Source: a marine gamma proteobacterium HTCC2080
GTDB taxonomy: Bacteria; Pseudomonadota; Gammaproteobacteria; Pseudomonadales; Halieaceae
DNA length: 64,000 nucleotides
Reading direction: 5' to 3'
NCBI GenBank assembly: GCA_000169115.1
Contig: AAVV01000003.1
Span: 1 to 64,000, forward strand
Of this stretch, positions 54,267-63,097 are shown in pieces. Under the pieces are notes generated by a model that was not told the origin of the DNA, did no database searches, and saw only the letters and a program-made list of their open reading frames with translations. Both the position numbers and the translations under genes were made by a program. Numbering within the stretch: position 1 is the first letter of the stretch; each line of letters begins with the position of its first letter.

Positions 54267-55735
54267 TGAGTAAGACCAATATTTTTGTTGGAGTCTTTTT
54301 ATCTCTGCTATTAGGAGCAGCCTCGCAGGCACAATCCAGCGATCTAACAAATCCAACCGCTCTAGTCGATAATGGGCCCTATACCGGCGACCTTCAGGGT
54401 CTGGTGGAACGGCGAATCGTTCGAGTATTAACCGTTTACGGGCCCGGACGCTATTACCTAGACAATGGTGCCAAAGGGGTCACTGCGGAATATGCGAACC
54501 GTCTTGAAAAGGTCATCAATGAAAGTTTTGATACCGGACATTTAAAGGTAGCTGTATTTGTGTTGCCCGTTGCCAGAGACGAACTCTTCCTAGCCCTAGA
54601 GCAGGGGCGGGGAGATATCATTATCGCGGGGACCACCATCACTCCCGCCCGCGAGCAACGAGCCGCGTTCACCATACCTTCCAGTAAACCCCTTAAAGAA
54701 ATTTTAGTCATGGGCCCCAGTGCTCCACCCATTAACTCGATAGATGATCTTTCCGGTAAAAGTGTGTACCTCAGGGCCTCGTCGAGCTACAGCGATAGTA
54801 TTGCAACACTCAATGAACGTTTCACCCGAGAAGGTAAGGCTCTGGTTACCGTAGAGCCCATGTCAGAATTACTGGAGGATGAAGACCTGATTGAAATGGT
54901 CGATGCTGGCTTACTGCCCTGGACCATTGTTGATGACTATAAGCCTACTCAGTGGTCCGGAGTGTTCACTAATCTCACTGTTCGTAATGATATTATTTTT
55001 AGAAAGGGGAGCCGACACGCTTGGGCTGTTCGTCAAGATAACCCCGAGCTTAAAAAATTCCTCAATAACTTCCTGAAAGATAATAAAGAAGGCACTTTGT
55101 TTGGAAATATTTTGAAGAATCGTTACGTCCGAGATTTTAATTGGGCGGCTAACACCAACGCCGAAAGTGAGCTGCAGCGATATCGCGATCTCGAAGCACT
55201 GTTTCGCCGCCATGGTGTGAGCTACGGCATCGATCCAGCGCTCCTTGCCGCTCAGGGATTTCAAGAATCGCGTTTAGATCAAAACGTGCGCAGCGGAGCC
55301 GGTGCTGTTGGTGTCATGCAGTTATTGCCCAGCACTGCCGCCGATAAGAACGTGGGAATACCCAATATTCATGAAGTCGACCCGAATATTGAGGCCGGCG
55401 CTAAGTACCTCGCCTTTCTGAAGCGACGCTACTTTAGTACTCCCGGTATGGATCCTTTAAACGGTGCGCTACTTGCTCTAGCGGCGTACAACGCGGGGCC
55501 GGCGAAAGTGCGCCGGCTTCAAGAAACCGCTCGAACTAGAGGCTATGACCCCTACCGATGGTTCGACAACGTCGAGGTCATAGCCGCAGAGAAAATTGGT
55601 CGAGAGACAGTTCAGTACGTGGCCAATATCTTCAAATATTACCTGAGCTACCAGATGATCAATAGAGAGAGCGCTCGCCGTGAAGCCGCGCGCCAAGCTG
55701 CTGGGGCGCCCACTCACGAACAGCGCCAAAATTAG
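54266..55735 (+). CDS. mltF: MltF-like membrane-bound lytic transglycosylase
   Basis: A 489-residue envelope protein with an N-terminal signal (about residues 1-24), a periplasmic solute-binding (SBP_bac_3-like) domain to about 290 (RIVRVLTVYGPGRYYL ... DIIIAGTTITPAREQRAAF), and a C-terminal SLT domain from about 315. The SLT catalytic glutamate is in GFQESRLD near 333, followed by GVMQLLPSTA and LAAYNAGPAKVRR. It cleaves peptidoglycan glycan strands. A usual MltF is membrane- or lipid-anchored; here the leader looks cleavable and no lipobox Cys is clear. The start codon overlaps the protease stop, so the two proteins are probably made together. Confidence 0.88.
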   Translation: MSKTNIFVGVFLSLLLGAASQAQSSDLTNPTALVDNGPYTGDLQGLVERRIVRVLTVYGPGRYYLDNGAKGVTAEYANRLEKVINESFDTGHLKVAVFVLPVARDELFLALEQGRGDIIIAGTTITPAREQRAAFTIPSSKPLKEILVMGPSAPPINSIDDLSGKSVYLRASSSYSDSIATLNERFTREGKALVTVEPMSELLEDEDLIEMVDAGLLPWTIVDDYKPTQWSGVFTNLTVRNDIIFRKGSRHAWAVRQDNPELKKFLNNFLKDNKEGTLFGNILKNRYVRDFNWAANTNAESELQRYRDLEALFRRHGVSYGIDPALLAAQGFQESRLDQNVRSGAGAVGVMQLLPSTAADKNVGIPNIHEVDPNIEAGAKYLAFLKRRYFSTPGMDPLNGALLALAAYNAGPAKVRRLQETARTRGYDPYRWFDNVEVIAAEKIGRETVQYVANIFKYYLSYQMINRESARREAARQAAGAPTHEQRQN

Positions 55736-56589
55736 AAGGCAAACGTTAAAGCCGCAGTAACGCCCTGAAAAGACATATCAAAACGACGGGATCCCAACCT
55801 TATCTGTTCTTCAACGTCGATCTCTACCAGCTGATAACCCAAAGATAAGCCCAGTGTGTCGCTGATTTGATATTGACCACGCAGATGCGCGTACTTAAAG
55901 CTACCGTCGTATTCGTCGATACTTAGCGATAGCCAGCCCAGAGTAGCTTGTGCAGACCACTTTTTATTGAGGGCATAAAACCCCGTAGCGCGCAGGTTGG
56001 GTAAGGGGACAACGAGAGAACCCCTGGCAGTTTCACCTGATCCTTGTGACACAATATCGCCACCGTTGATCACTCCCTGACCCCGAATGACCAACTCTGT
56101 GTTGAGCGCGTGTATGCCACCGCCAAGGGCGAGCTCAAAATTGTCAGCACGCTTTACGGTATACATGGCGTCAATAATCAGCGTATCGATCTTCCAGTCA
56201 ACACCCACATCGATGCCTGCCGAAAAGTCTTGGCCCTCCCAAACAATATCTTCTTTTAACCGTTGCCCCAATCTGCCGTCCGAATAACGGTATATCGATG
56301 CTGAAATTTTCCAACGATTGGATACACGGCGATGATAATCAATCATCCAGCTGGCGTATTCACGATTAACACCCAAGTTATCCAATTCTATTGAGGCCAA
56401 GCCAGCATCACCGCGGCGACTCTCTACGGTTAATTCGCCGTCCTGCCAAAAGCCTCCAGCATAGAGAAAGTTTTTGGCTTGAAGATAACTGTGGGCCTCT
56501 GTCGCGATGACGGCCGGGGGGCCAACGCAAAGCATTGTGGTGACTGCTGCAACAATGTTTTGGTGAATAGAATTACCCATCGGCGCCAT
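55732..56589 (-). CDS. Outer-membrane beta-barrel protein, family unassigned
   Basis: A 285-residue protein with a hydrophobic N-terminal signal-like stretch and a body of alternating strands. Its last residues are LTFAF, with the terminal Phe typical of outer-membrane barrels. Segments such as NLRATGFYALNKKWSAQATLGWLSLSIDEYDG look like barrel strands. I cannot name the family with confidence. The protein converges on the mltF gene with a 4-bp overlap. It starts 22 bp after the RNase J-like stop in the same direction, so it may be co-transcribed with it. Confidence 0.7.
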   Translation of the reverse strand: MAPMGNSIHQNIVAAVTTMLCVGPPAVIATEAHSYLQAKNFLYAGGFWQDGELTVESRRGDAGLASIELDNLGVNREYASWMIDYHRRVSNRWKISASIYRYSDGRLGQRLKEDIVWEGQDFSAGIDVGVDWKIDTLIIDAMYTVKRADNFELALGGGIHALNTELVIRGQGVINGGDIVSQGSGETARGSLVVPLPNLRATGFYALNKKWSAQATLGWLSLSIDEYDGSFKYAHLRGQYQISDTLGLSLGYQLVEIDVEEQIRLGSRRFDMSFQGVTAALTFAF

Positions 56590-56611
56590 TCCTGAGGATA
56601 ATTTGCGAAGC

Positions 56612-57976
56612 TTACACAGAAATCAGACGGTGGTCCTGTTCTAGCCATTCGAGTCGCCCCGTCTCCGCCCACTGCCGCTTCACACCGGGGACAGGTGCCA
56701 GATGAAATAGATCGCCATTACGCCCAGTCAATGCCGCAGCCGCCCCATTCGCCTTTGCTAACTTTGCATTAGCGGTCATATGTTCTGCTTCGCCATGAAC
56801 AGGTATCACCAAATCAGGGCGCAAACTTTGATATAAATCGATGAGCTCATCCTGGCAGGGGTGGCCCGAGGCATGCAGGGTACGCTGGCTGTTGTCGCCA
56901 TGAATAACAGCGATATTGCGAGCCCGTAAATTTTCTACCAAGCGAGCGACTGCAACTTCATTACCCGGAATTGTTTTAGCGCTAAAAATAACCGTATCAC
57001 CCTCACCCAGAGATAAGTGTGGATGGGTGTCCAAGGCCAATTTGTGTAGCGCTGCACCCACTTCGCCTTGACTCCCAGTCGCAAGGGCGAGCACCTCATA
57101 TTCAGGCAGGTACTCAAGATGCTCATGGGAAATGGGCCTAAAATCGGGGTGCAGGTAATCGTTAGCCAATGCACACCGGTACATATTTTCAAGGGATCGC
57201 CCCAGTAAACCTGCTCGGCGACCGGTTGCATGCGCAATGCGCAATACCGACTGCAATCGGGCAACATTACTAGCAAAACATGCCACAACGACCTTCCCGG
57301 TTAACGGCGCCAGAGTCTGAAGCAGACCATCGGCCACATCGCCTTCACTGGGCGAACGTCCAGCTTTCAGTGCGTTGGTTGAATCACAAATGACCGCATT
57401 CAACCCCTCAAACTCCTTTCCAGCCCAATCTGAAACTTGCCAGCTAGGACCCACGACGGGACGCTTGTCGATCTTCCAATCGGCTGTATGCAACACGCTG
57501 CACCCGGCAGTACGTATCAGTAGCGCACAGGTCTCCGGCGTCGAATGTGTAATAGGCAACCACTGAACGTCAAAGGCGCCAATCTGAAGTCGATCGCTAG
57601 GCCGAACTTCAATCAGTGGCGAGGGCAGAACACTGCCGCGCCAACCACTTTTTTTACGCAACACCGACGCCGTGAAAGGTGTGGTGTAGACCGGGCAATC
57701 AAGCATAGGCCATAAATACGGCACCGCGCCAAGATGATCCTCGTGGGCATGAGTAATAATCAACCCATCGATGAGATGCTTGCGCGCGGCTATAAACGCG
57801 GGGTCTGGCATCTGAATTTTAGGCCGCCCAGTCGTGCTACCCAAATCGTGCTCGAAGGTGATCCCGCAATCGACCAGCAACCAACGTCCATTGTGGCCGT
57901 ATAAGTTCAGGTTCATCCCGATTTCACCGGTACCACCGAGGGGTAGAAACCAGGTTGCGTTGTCTGGAGGAGTCAT
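56612..57976 (-). CDS. RNase J-like beta-CASP metallo-nuclease
   Basis: A 454-residue protein of the RNase J/beta-CASP group. GGTGEIGMNLNLYG starts it; the two-zinc motif HAHEDH is at residues 76-81 and THSTPETCALL follows. Beta-CASP elements are present: FSAKTIPGNEVAVARLVENL, HASGHPCQDEL and VIPVHGEAEHM. It is about 100 residues shorter than Bacillus RNase J and lacks most of the C-terminal domain. It may process or degrade RNA 5-prime to 3-prime or act as an endonuclease. The gene starts 2 bp after the stop of the DUF481 barrel gene. Confidence 0.82.
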   Translation of the reverse strand: MTPPDNATWFLPLGGTGEIGMNLNLYGHNGRWLLVDCGITFEHDLGSTTGRPKIQMPDPAFIAARKHLIDGLIITHAHEDHLGAVPYLWPMLDCPVYTTPFTASVLRKKSGWRGSVLPSPLIEVRPSDRLQIGAFDVQWLPITHSTPETCALLIRTAGCSVLHTADWKIDKRPVVGPSWQVSDWAGKEFEGLNAVICDSTNALKAGRSPSEGDVADGLLQTLAPLTGKVVVACFASNVARLQSVLRIAHATGRRAGLLGRSLENMYRCALANDYLHPDFRPISHEHLEYLPEYEVLALATGSQGEVGAALHKLALDTHPHLSLGEGDTVIFSAKTIPGNEVAVARLVENLRARNIAVIHGDNSQRTLHASGHPCQDELIDLYQSLRPDLVIPVHGEAEHMTANAKLAKANGAAAALTGRNGDLFHLAPVPGVKRQWAETGRLEWLEQDHRLISV

Positions 57977-57978
57977 TG

Positions 57979-59115
57979 CTACCAGGCATACCCCACGCGG
58001 AAACTGTATTTTTGGTCGACTTCCTCATCGAGTGAGCCGTCATAATCAATTGAAAATTCAGCGGCTGCCTGGAAACCAAATACCAGCGGAAAAGAGAGCC
58101 CTGCCGTTGTCTTAAGCAGCACATCTTCAGTGCCCTCGGTGCCTACAATGCCCACATGACGCAGGTAAAGCTTTGAGTTACCGCCTAAAATATTGCTCTC
58201 CCCTGTGAGGTTCCAATTTACGGCGCCGTAACTTTTTTTATCGAAAGCACACGCTTTAGGACCCCGACTCACTCCCGCGCTATCGAGGCATTCGAAATCA
58301 TCAATCTGTGGCTTCGTGTACTCCGTGGAGACATAAGCCAGTCCCAATTCACCATCGAGGGAAATCATGTCGTTATCCAATAGAACACGACCAAAATAGG
58401 GTCCTACATAGGTTCGTATATCGATATCTGCCAGGGCATCAGCTTCAACAGCAAGGTTAAAGCCCAGGTAATTCCGGTCATTTTTTAAGTAATAATCGTA
58501 TTTGCCCAGCAGCTTCCATTTGTCCGCGGTATCGGTCCGCACATCACTGTCGGCAGAACCTGTGTCGTCCATATCGATACTACCGTTCAACGTGTACCGA
58601 TCTTTGGTGGACTTTAAAACGGTGTTAAAAGCAACGTCGAGCTCGTTGGTATCGGTGTTACCTCTCGCAACCGCCAGTGCCGCACTCGTATCTCCCGTCC
58701 ATTTAAAACCCCGGCCCTGCTCCCAAGCCTCCGGGTTCATGACATCAATATCGACCAAGGCAATTGTCTCGCTCTCCAGAACCAGAGCACCATCGACCAC
58801 CTCGATGGCGGGCAAAGTGACTAGGCTTTCATCTTTAAGCATGAGACGGGTTTCCTGAAGCTGCTCAAAGTTTGCCACCATATCAGCAGGAATTTTTAGC
58901 GCACTTTCACTGAAGGCGGTTTGTACTTTGACTTTGCCGTCACGAATTCCAGTGACAACCCCCACAATCACGGTACCGTCGGTCAGGTGAATACGTCCAA
59001 CATCAGAAGGTTCGGTCAATTCAGGGTCAATGGCCGCAGTCAGTGGCATAGCTGCAGCTGCAAACAATAGCGCCAACAGCAAGCGCTGCACTGACGCAAA
59101 GGTTACAATGGTCAT
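57979..59115 (-). CDS. DUF481-family outer-membrane protein
   Basis: A 378-residue exported protein: signal peptide (LLLALLFAAAAMPLTAA, about residues 11-27), an N-terminal small beta region (DVGRIHLTDGTVIVGVVTGIRDG ... FEQLQETRLML) to about 135, then a DUF481 barrel from about 140 (WTGDTSAALAVARGNTDTNELDVAF) that ends in the aromatic RVGYAW. Function unknown; DUF481 barrels are sometimes near salt- or stress-related genes. The RNase J-like gene follows after 2 bp. Confidence 0.85.
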   Translation of the reverse strand: MTIVTFASVQRLLLALLFAAAAMPLTAAIDPELTEPSDVGRIHLTDGTVIVGVVTGIRDGKVKVQTAFSESALKIPADMVANFEQLQETRLMLKDESLVTLPAIEVVDGALVLESETIALVDIDVMNPEAWEQGRGFKWTGDTSAALAVARGNTDTNELDVAFNTVLKSTKDRYTLNGSIDMDDTGSADSDVRTDTADKWKLLGKYDYYLKNDRNYLGFNLAVEADALADIDIRTYVGPYFGRVLLDNDMISLDGELGLAYVSTEYTKPQIDDFECLDSAGVSRGPKACAFDKKSYGAVNWNLTGESNILGGNSKLYLRHVGIVGTEGTEDVLLKTTAGLSFPLVFGFQAAAEFSIDYDGSLDEEVDQKYSFRVGYAW

Positions 59116-59206
59116 GGGGAGTGTCTCGTTTTGGAAGAGCTGCGAGATTACGACATCTCACTCGAAATTTGAATTGCAATAAACGACGAACTGCAGGCAA
59201 AAGTTT

Positions 59207-60568
59207 ATGACCTCCGAAGCCTTCGATTTTGATCTCTTTGTCATTGGCGCCGGTTCTGGTGGCGTTCGTGCCGCTCGTGTCGCCGCCTCACTGGGAGCGA
59301 GGGTTGCCATTGCCGAAGATCGATACATGGGTGGCACCTGCGTTAACGTTGGGTGCGTTCCCAAAAAGCTGTACGTGTATGCCAGCGAATTTTCCAAGGG
59401 TTTCACTGACAGTGCCGGTTTTGGTTGGCAGGGTGACGCCCCAACGTTTGATTGGCCCACCCTTAGAGACCGAAAAAAAGCCGAAATATCTCGCTTGAAT
59501 GCGATCTACGAACGACTGCTGGAGGCACCCGGTGCCACCATTATTTCCGGTCGTGCGCAACTTTCAGACCCCCACACGGTCACTATTGAGGGCCAAACTT
59601 TTCGCGCCGAGAAGATTTTAATTGCCACAGGCACATGGCCGTACCTTCCCGATCTGCCCGGCAAGCAACACATGCTGACCTCGAACGAAATTTTTGATCT
59701 GGAGCACTTCCCAAAACGACTGCTGATTGTTGGTGGTGGCTACATTGCCACCGAGTTTGCTGGAATTTTCAATGGGTTGGGCGCCGAGGTTGTGCAGGCC
59801 TACCGCGGAGACCTTTTCATGCGTGGGTTCGACGACGATGTCCGTCGATTCCTTGCACAGGAGGTCAGGAAAACCGGTGTCGACCTGCGCTTTAATACAA
59901 ACCCAAAAAGTATAGACACAAGCACAAATGGCTACAGGGTGGTTTTCGAAGACGATACCGAGGTAGAGGTCGACGCTATTTTATGCGCAACCGGCAGACG
60001 ACCCAACATCGCTGATCTCAACCTCCAATGCACATCGGTTGCCTTAAATGAAAATGGCTTCATCGCCGTCAATGATGAATTTCAAACCGCCGAAGCATCG
60101 GTCTACGCTTTAGGTGACTTGATTGGTGGGGAACAACTCACCCCAGTTGCCCTCGCTGAGGGTATGGCTTTTGCTCACCGCGAATTTGGTTCTGGCGGCC
60201 ATGAGGTCGACTACGACTTTATTCCAACCGCTGTTTTCAGCCAGCCCAATGTCGGTACGGTGGGCTATACCGAGGAAGAAGCAAGGCAATCCTTTGGTCG
60301 TCTTGATATCTACCGCTCCGAGTACAGGCCTATGAAACACACGCTGAGCGGCAGAGACGAACGGTCAATGATGAAACTTATTGTTGATCAGGCCAGCCAG
60401 CGCGTGTTGGGTGTCCACATGGTGGGGCCCGATGCCGGGGAGATTCTTCAGGGCATGGCGATAGCCCTGCGTATGGGGGCGACCAAACGGGACTTTGATC
60501 AGACGATCGGTATTCACCCCACCGCTGCTGAGGAACTGGTTACTCTGCGTGACGTGGACAGCGACTAA
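59207..60568 (+). CDS. gor: Glutathione-disulfide reductase
   Basis: A 453-residue FAD/NADPH disulfide reductase that keeps glutathione reduced. FAD motif VIGAGSGGVRAARVAASLG begins near residue 13; the redox pair is Cys45 and Cys50 in GGTCVNVGCVPKK. The NADPH motif VGGGYIATEFAGIFNGLGAEV, ALGDLIGG and the C-terminal GIHPTAAEE with the catalytic His-Glu complete it. Its neighbour 3 bp downstream is a TauE/SafE permease, so they are probably one operon. Confidence 0.94.
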   Translation: MTSEAFDFDLFVIGAGSGGVRAARVAASLGARVAIAEDRYMGGTCVNVGCVPKKLYVYASEFSKGFTDSAGFGWQGDAPTFDWPTLRDRKKAEISRLNAIYERLLEAPGATIISGRAQLSDPHTVTIEGQTFRAEKILIATGTWPYLPDLPGKQHMLTSNEIFDLEHFPKRLLIVGGGYIATEFAGIFNGLGAEVVQAYRGDLFMRGFDDDVRRFLAQEVRKTGVDLRFNTNPKSIDTSTNGYRVVFEDDTEVEVDAILCATGRRPNIADLNLQCTSVALNENGFIAVNDEFQTAEASVYALGDLIGGEQLTPVALAEGMAFAHREFGSGGHEVDYDFIPTAVFSQPNVGTVGYTEEEARQSFGRLDIYRSEYRPMKHTLSGRDERSMMKLIVDQASQRVLGVHMVGPDAGEILQGMAIALRMGATKRDFDQTIGIHPTAAEELVTLRDVDSD

Positions 60569-60571
60569 GCC

Positions 60572-61315
60572 ATGGAACTCTGGCACTACGGCGCCTTGAT
60601 TGCAGCTGGCATTGTAGGAGGCGCTATCAATGTCATGGCTGGTGGCGGCTCGGTAATTACTGTCCCTGTGATGGTGTTTTTAGGTGTCCCAGGCCCTATC
60701 GCTAACGGTACCAACCGTATCGCGATTCTTGCCCAAAATCTCACCGCCGTCGGCACGTTTATGCGTGGTGGCCAAGGGAATTTTCGTCTCAGCATCACAC
60801 TTGCACTTTGCGCACTGCCTGGCGCGCTGCTCGGCGCCTGGACTGGCGTGCAACTTTCTGGAGCGCAGTTCAATACTGCTCTCGCAGCAGTCATGCTCGC
60901 CACACTTGTATTAATGTACCGGGGAGGAGCAACCCCACAAACGGGAGATCAGCAGCCCAGAAACCTTCTATGGGGTCATCTTCTCATGGTGCTCGCGGGC
61001 TTCTGGGGAGGTTTTATTCAAATCGGCGTAGGGTTCATCTTGATGCCGATTTTAAATCGCGTTATGGGCCTCGATCTGGTGAGCACCAATGCCCACAAGT
61101 GTTTTATTGTTGCGGTGTACACTTTGGGCGCCTTGGTGATATTTAGCCTACAAAGTGAAGTTTTATGGCTTATCGGAGCGGTGCTCGCGGTGGGTAACTC
61201 CTTGGGGGGTTATATAGGTGCGAAACTCACCCTGAGCAACGGCGAGGATTTAATACGTCGGGTACTTGCGCTCACCATAATAGGAATGGTGATAAAGCTG
61301 TTATTCTTTCCCTAG
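60572..61315 (+). CDS. TauE/SafE-family membrane permease
   Basis: A 247-residue membrane protein with seven to eight helices and two repeated halves: GAINVMAGGGSVITVPVMVFLGVPGPIANGTNRIAI and GGFIQIGVGFILMPILNRVMGLDLVSTNAHKCFIV. These are the TauE/SafE (sulfite/sulfoacetate exporter-like) signatures. It starts 3 bp after the gor stop. The substrate is probably a small organic or sulfur anion. Confidence 0.88.
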   Translation: MELWHYGALIAAGIVGGAINVMAGGGSVITVPVMVFLGVPGPIANGTNRIAILAQNLTAVGTFMRGGQGNFRLSITLALCALPGALLGAWTGVQLSGAQFNTALAAVMLATLVLMYRGGATPQTGDQQPRNLLWGHLLMVLAGFWGGFIQIGVGFILMPILNRVMGLDLVSTNAHKCFIVAVYTLGALVIFSLQSEVLWLIGAVLAVGNSLGGYIGAKLTLSNGEDLIRRVLALTIIGMVIKLLFFP

Positions 61316-61396
61316 AAATAACCGGTTACGCTGCTGGTATCTGGCTAGGGGTCTATCAAATCGATGAACCATTTATTACGCGTCAAGGAAGAAACC

Positions 61397-62005
61397 ATGA
61401 TTGTTCGGTCCGTAAACTTCTGGATTTTATGCACTACCCTCCTAGGTTCATTGGCGCTTGGTGGGTGCTCTAGTGTTCAGGTTGATACAACACCTAACGA
61501 CCGCTTTGAAGCTGGCAGCTACGCCACGTATCACTGGCAGGCTGCTGCCCTAGAACCTTCAGGTGTCGCTACAGACCCGCTTTACGCCCTTGACCCAACT
61601 CTGCGCGCTTCTGTGGATCGAAAATTAGCGAGCAAGGGATACCAACTTGTAGATCAAAACGGAGATTTTCAGATTACCTATCAGTTTAAAGCTTCGATCA
61701 GTGACGGTGCTTTAAGTGTGGCCGCGACTGACGCAAACAGCCAAGATATTCCAGTCTCTAGTCAGGACCTTGTCATCAATCGCCGTGCAGATCAGGCACT
61801 CATCGACAATGCCTACGCGCTCTCGGGACCCAAAGAAGTGACCAGCGTTCTTGTGACATTCACCGATGGCAACACCCAAAACCCGATTTGGGCGGCCGGC
61901 ATGAGTAAAGTCGTTGATCACGCTAATTTCGATGCAAAGCGCATGTCATCAAGCATCGACAAGGCCGTCAATCGCGCCCTGGGACGCCTACCTAACGCGA
62001 ATTAA
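61397..62005 (+). CDS. DUF4136 lipoprotein (second copy)
   Basis: A 202-residue lipoprotein from the ATG at 61397, which has AAGGAAG just upstream; a frame from 61364 is open but lacks this site. The signal ends LALGGC (Cys23). The body shows RFEAGSYATYHWQAAAL and LDPTLRASVDRKLASKGYQLVDQNGDFQITYQFKA, the pattern of DUF4136. The last 4 bases overlap the convergent dehydrogenase gene. Function unknown. Confidence 0.82.
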   Translation: MIVRSVNFWILCTTLLGSLALGGCSSVQVDTTPNDRFEAGSYATYHWQAAALEPSGVATDPLYALDPTLRASVDRKLASKGYQLVDQNGDFQITYQFKASISDGALSVAATDANSQDIPVSSQDLVINRRADQALIDNAYALSGPKEVTSVLVTFTDGNTQNPIWAAGMSKVVDHANFDAKRMSSSIDKAVNRALGRLPNAN

Positions 62006-62967
62006 GGCCCCGTATAAACCACAGGATTTGCGCACCATGGTAGAGGCTTGCCCGAAAGCCCAGCGACTAAGTTTGCAAGAGCTCGCTCCATCATCGCCTG
62101 TCGGGTAGCCGCCGTGGCACTTCCTAAATGCGGCATCAAGACGACATTATCCATTGCCAATAACGGGCTATTCTTAGCCAGAGGCTCTTCCTCGTAAACA
62201 TCTAGTCCCGCCCTGATCTTACCCTCCGATAAGGTCTTAATCAGCGCTGACTCGTCAACCACCGAGCCACGGGCAGTGTTAATAATCACCGCACCGGGTT
62301 TCATCAAGGCGAGACGATCTGCACTCACAAGATGGTGTGTCTCGGGCGCAGCTGCCGTATGCACTGACACAATATCGGCCTCGGCGAAAAGATCATCGAG
62401 TGCAACATTTCGAACTCCCAATACTTCTCGTTCGGTCCTATTCCACCCGATCACGTCGGCTCCAAATGCCCTGACACGCTTAACTACTGCAAGGCCCGTC
62501 GGTCCTAGCCCTACAATGCCTACGGTGGCACGACTCAGGTCAGTGCCTAGAAAAAAATCGGTGGCCCAATCGGCGGACCAGTGACCCCCACGAACAAAGC
62601 GATCTGCCTCCACGACTCGGCGCGTTGCTGCCAGCATTAAGGCGAGCGCCAAATCAGCCGTGCTATCCACCAAGACGTCGGGGGTATGGCCAACGGGAAG
62701 ACTCGCTGCGGTAGCAGCCGCCATATCGATGTGATCAACACCTACTGAAATGCTTGAGATAGTGCTCAGCTGGGGGTTCGACCTAATAAGGTCGGCGCTA
62801 ATAGGCGTTCCCAAAGAACAAAGGATAGCGTCTGTTGTTTTAGCCCATTGTGCAATTTGCGCTGTGGGCATAGGTCCTTCGTCCCAAACCTGAAGCTCAA
62901 ACTGTTGTTTAAGGGCCTCTAAAACAGTGGTTGGCAGGGGCAATGTAATAAGAACACGGGACTTCAT
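62002..62967 (-). CDS. D-2-hydroxyacid dehydrogenase (glyoxylate/hydroxypyruvate reductase-like)
   Basis: A 321-residue NAD(P)-dependent D-isomer-specific dehydrogenase from the ATG at 62967 (MKSRVLITLP). An upstream frame to 63015 adds a short extension. The NAD motif is VGIVGLGPTGLAVVKRVRAFGADVIGWNR; NTARGSVVDESAL and the catalytic His segment LMPHLGSATAATR are present, with the Arg and Glu at the expected places. The GHRP-like WNR suggests NADPH. It could reduce glyoxylate or hydroxypyruvate, which would connect with the glycerate-kinase-like gene elsewhere in the window. Confidence 0.88.
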   Translation of the reverse strand: MKSRVLITLPLPTTVLEALKQQFELQVWDEGPMPTAQIAQWAKTTDAILCSLGTPISADLIRSNPQLSTISSISVGVDHIDMAAATAASLPVGHTPDVLVDSTADLALALMLAATRRVVEADRFVRGGHWSADWATDFFLGTDLSRATVGIVGLGPTGLAVVKRVRAFGADVIGWNRTEREVLGVRNVALDDLFAEADIVSVHTAAAPETHHLVSADRLALMKPGAVIINTARGSVVDESALIKTLSEGKIRAGLDVYEEEPLAKNSPLLAMDNVVLMPHLGSATAATRQAMMERALANLVAGLSGKPLPWCANPVVYTGP

Positions 62968-63097
62968 AACAGGGAATTGCCAGCGATAAAGTGCACCAAC
63001 CATAGCACCGCCCACCCTGTAATCAAGGCACTTTGTCCTCGAGCTTGAAAATCGCAGAGCAGAGCACCTCGCCGGCTATCAGACAGGATTCACCTCG

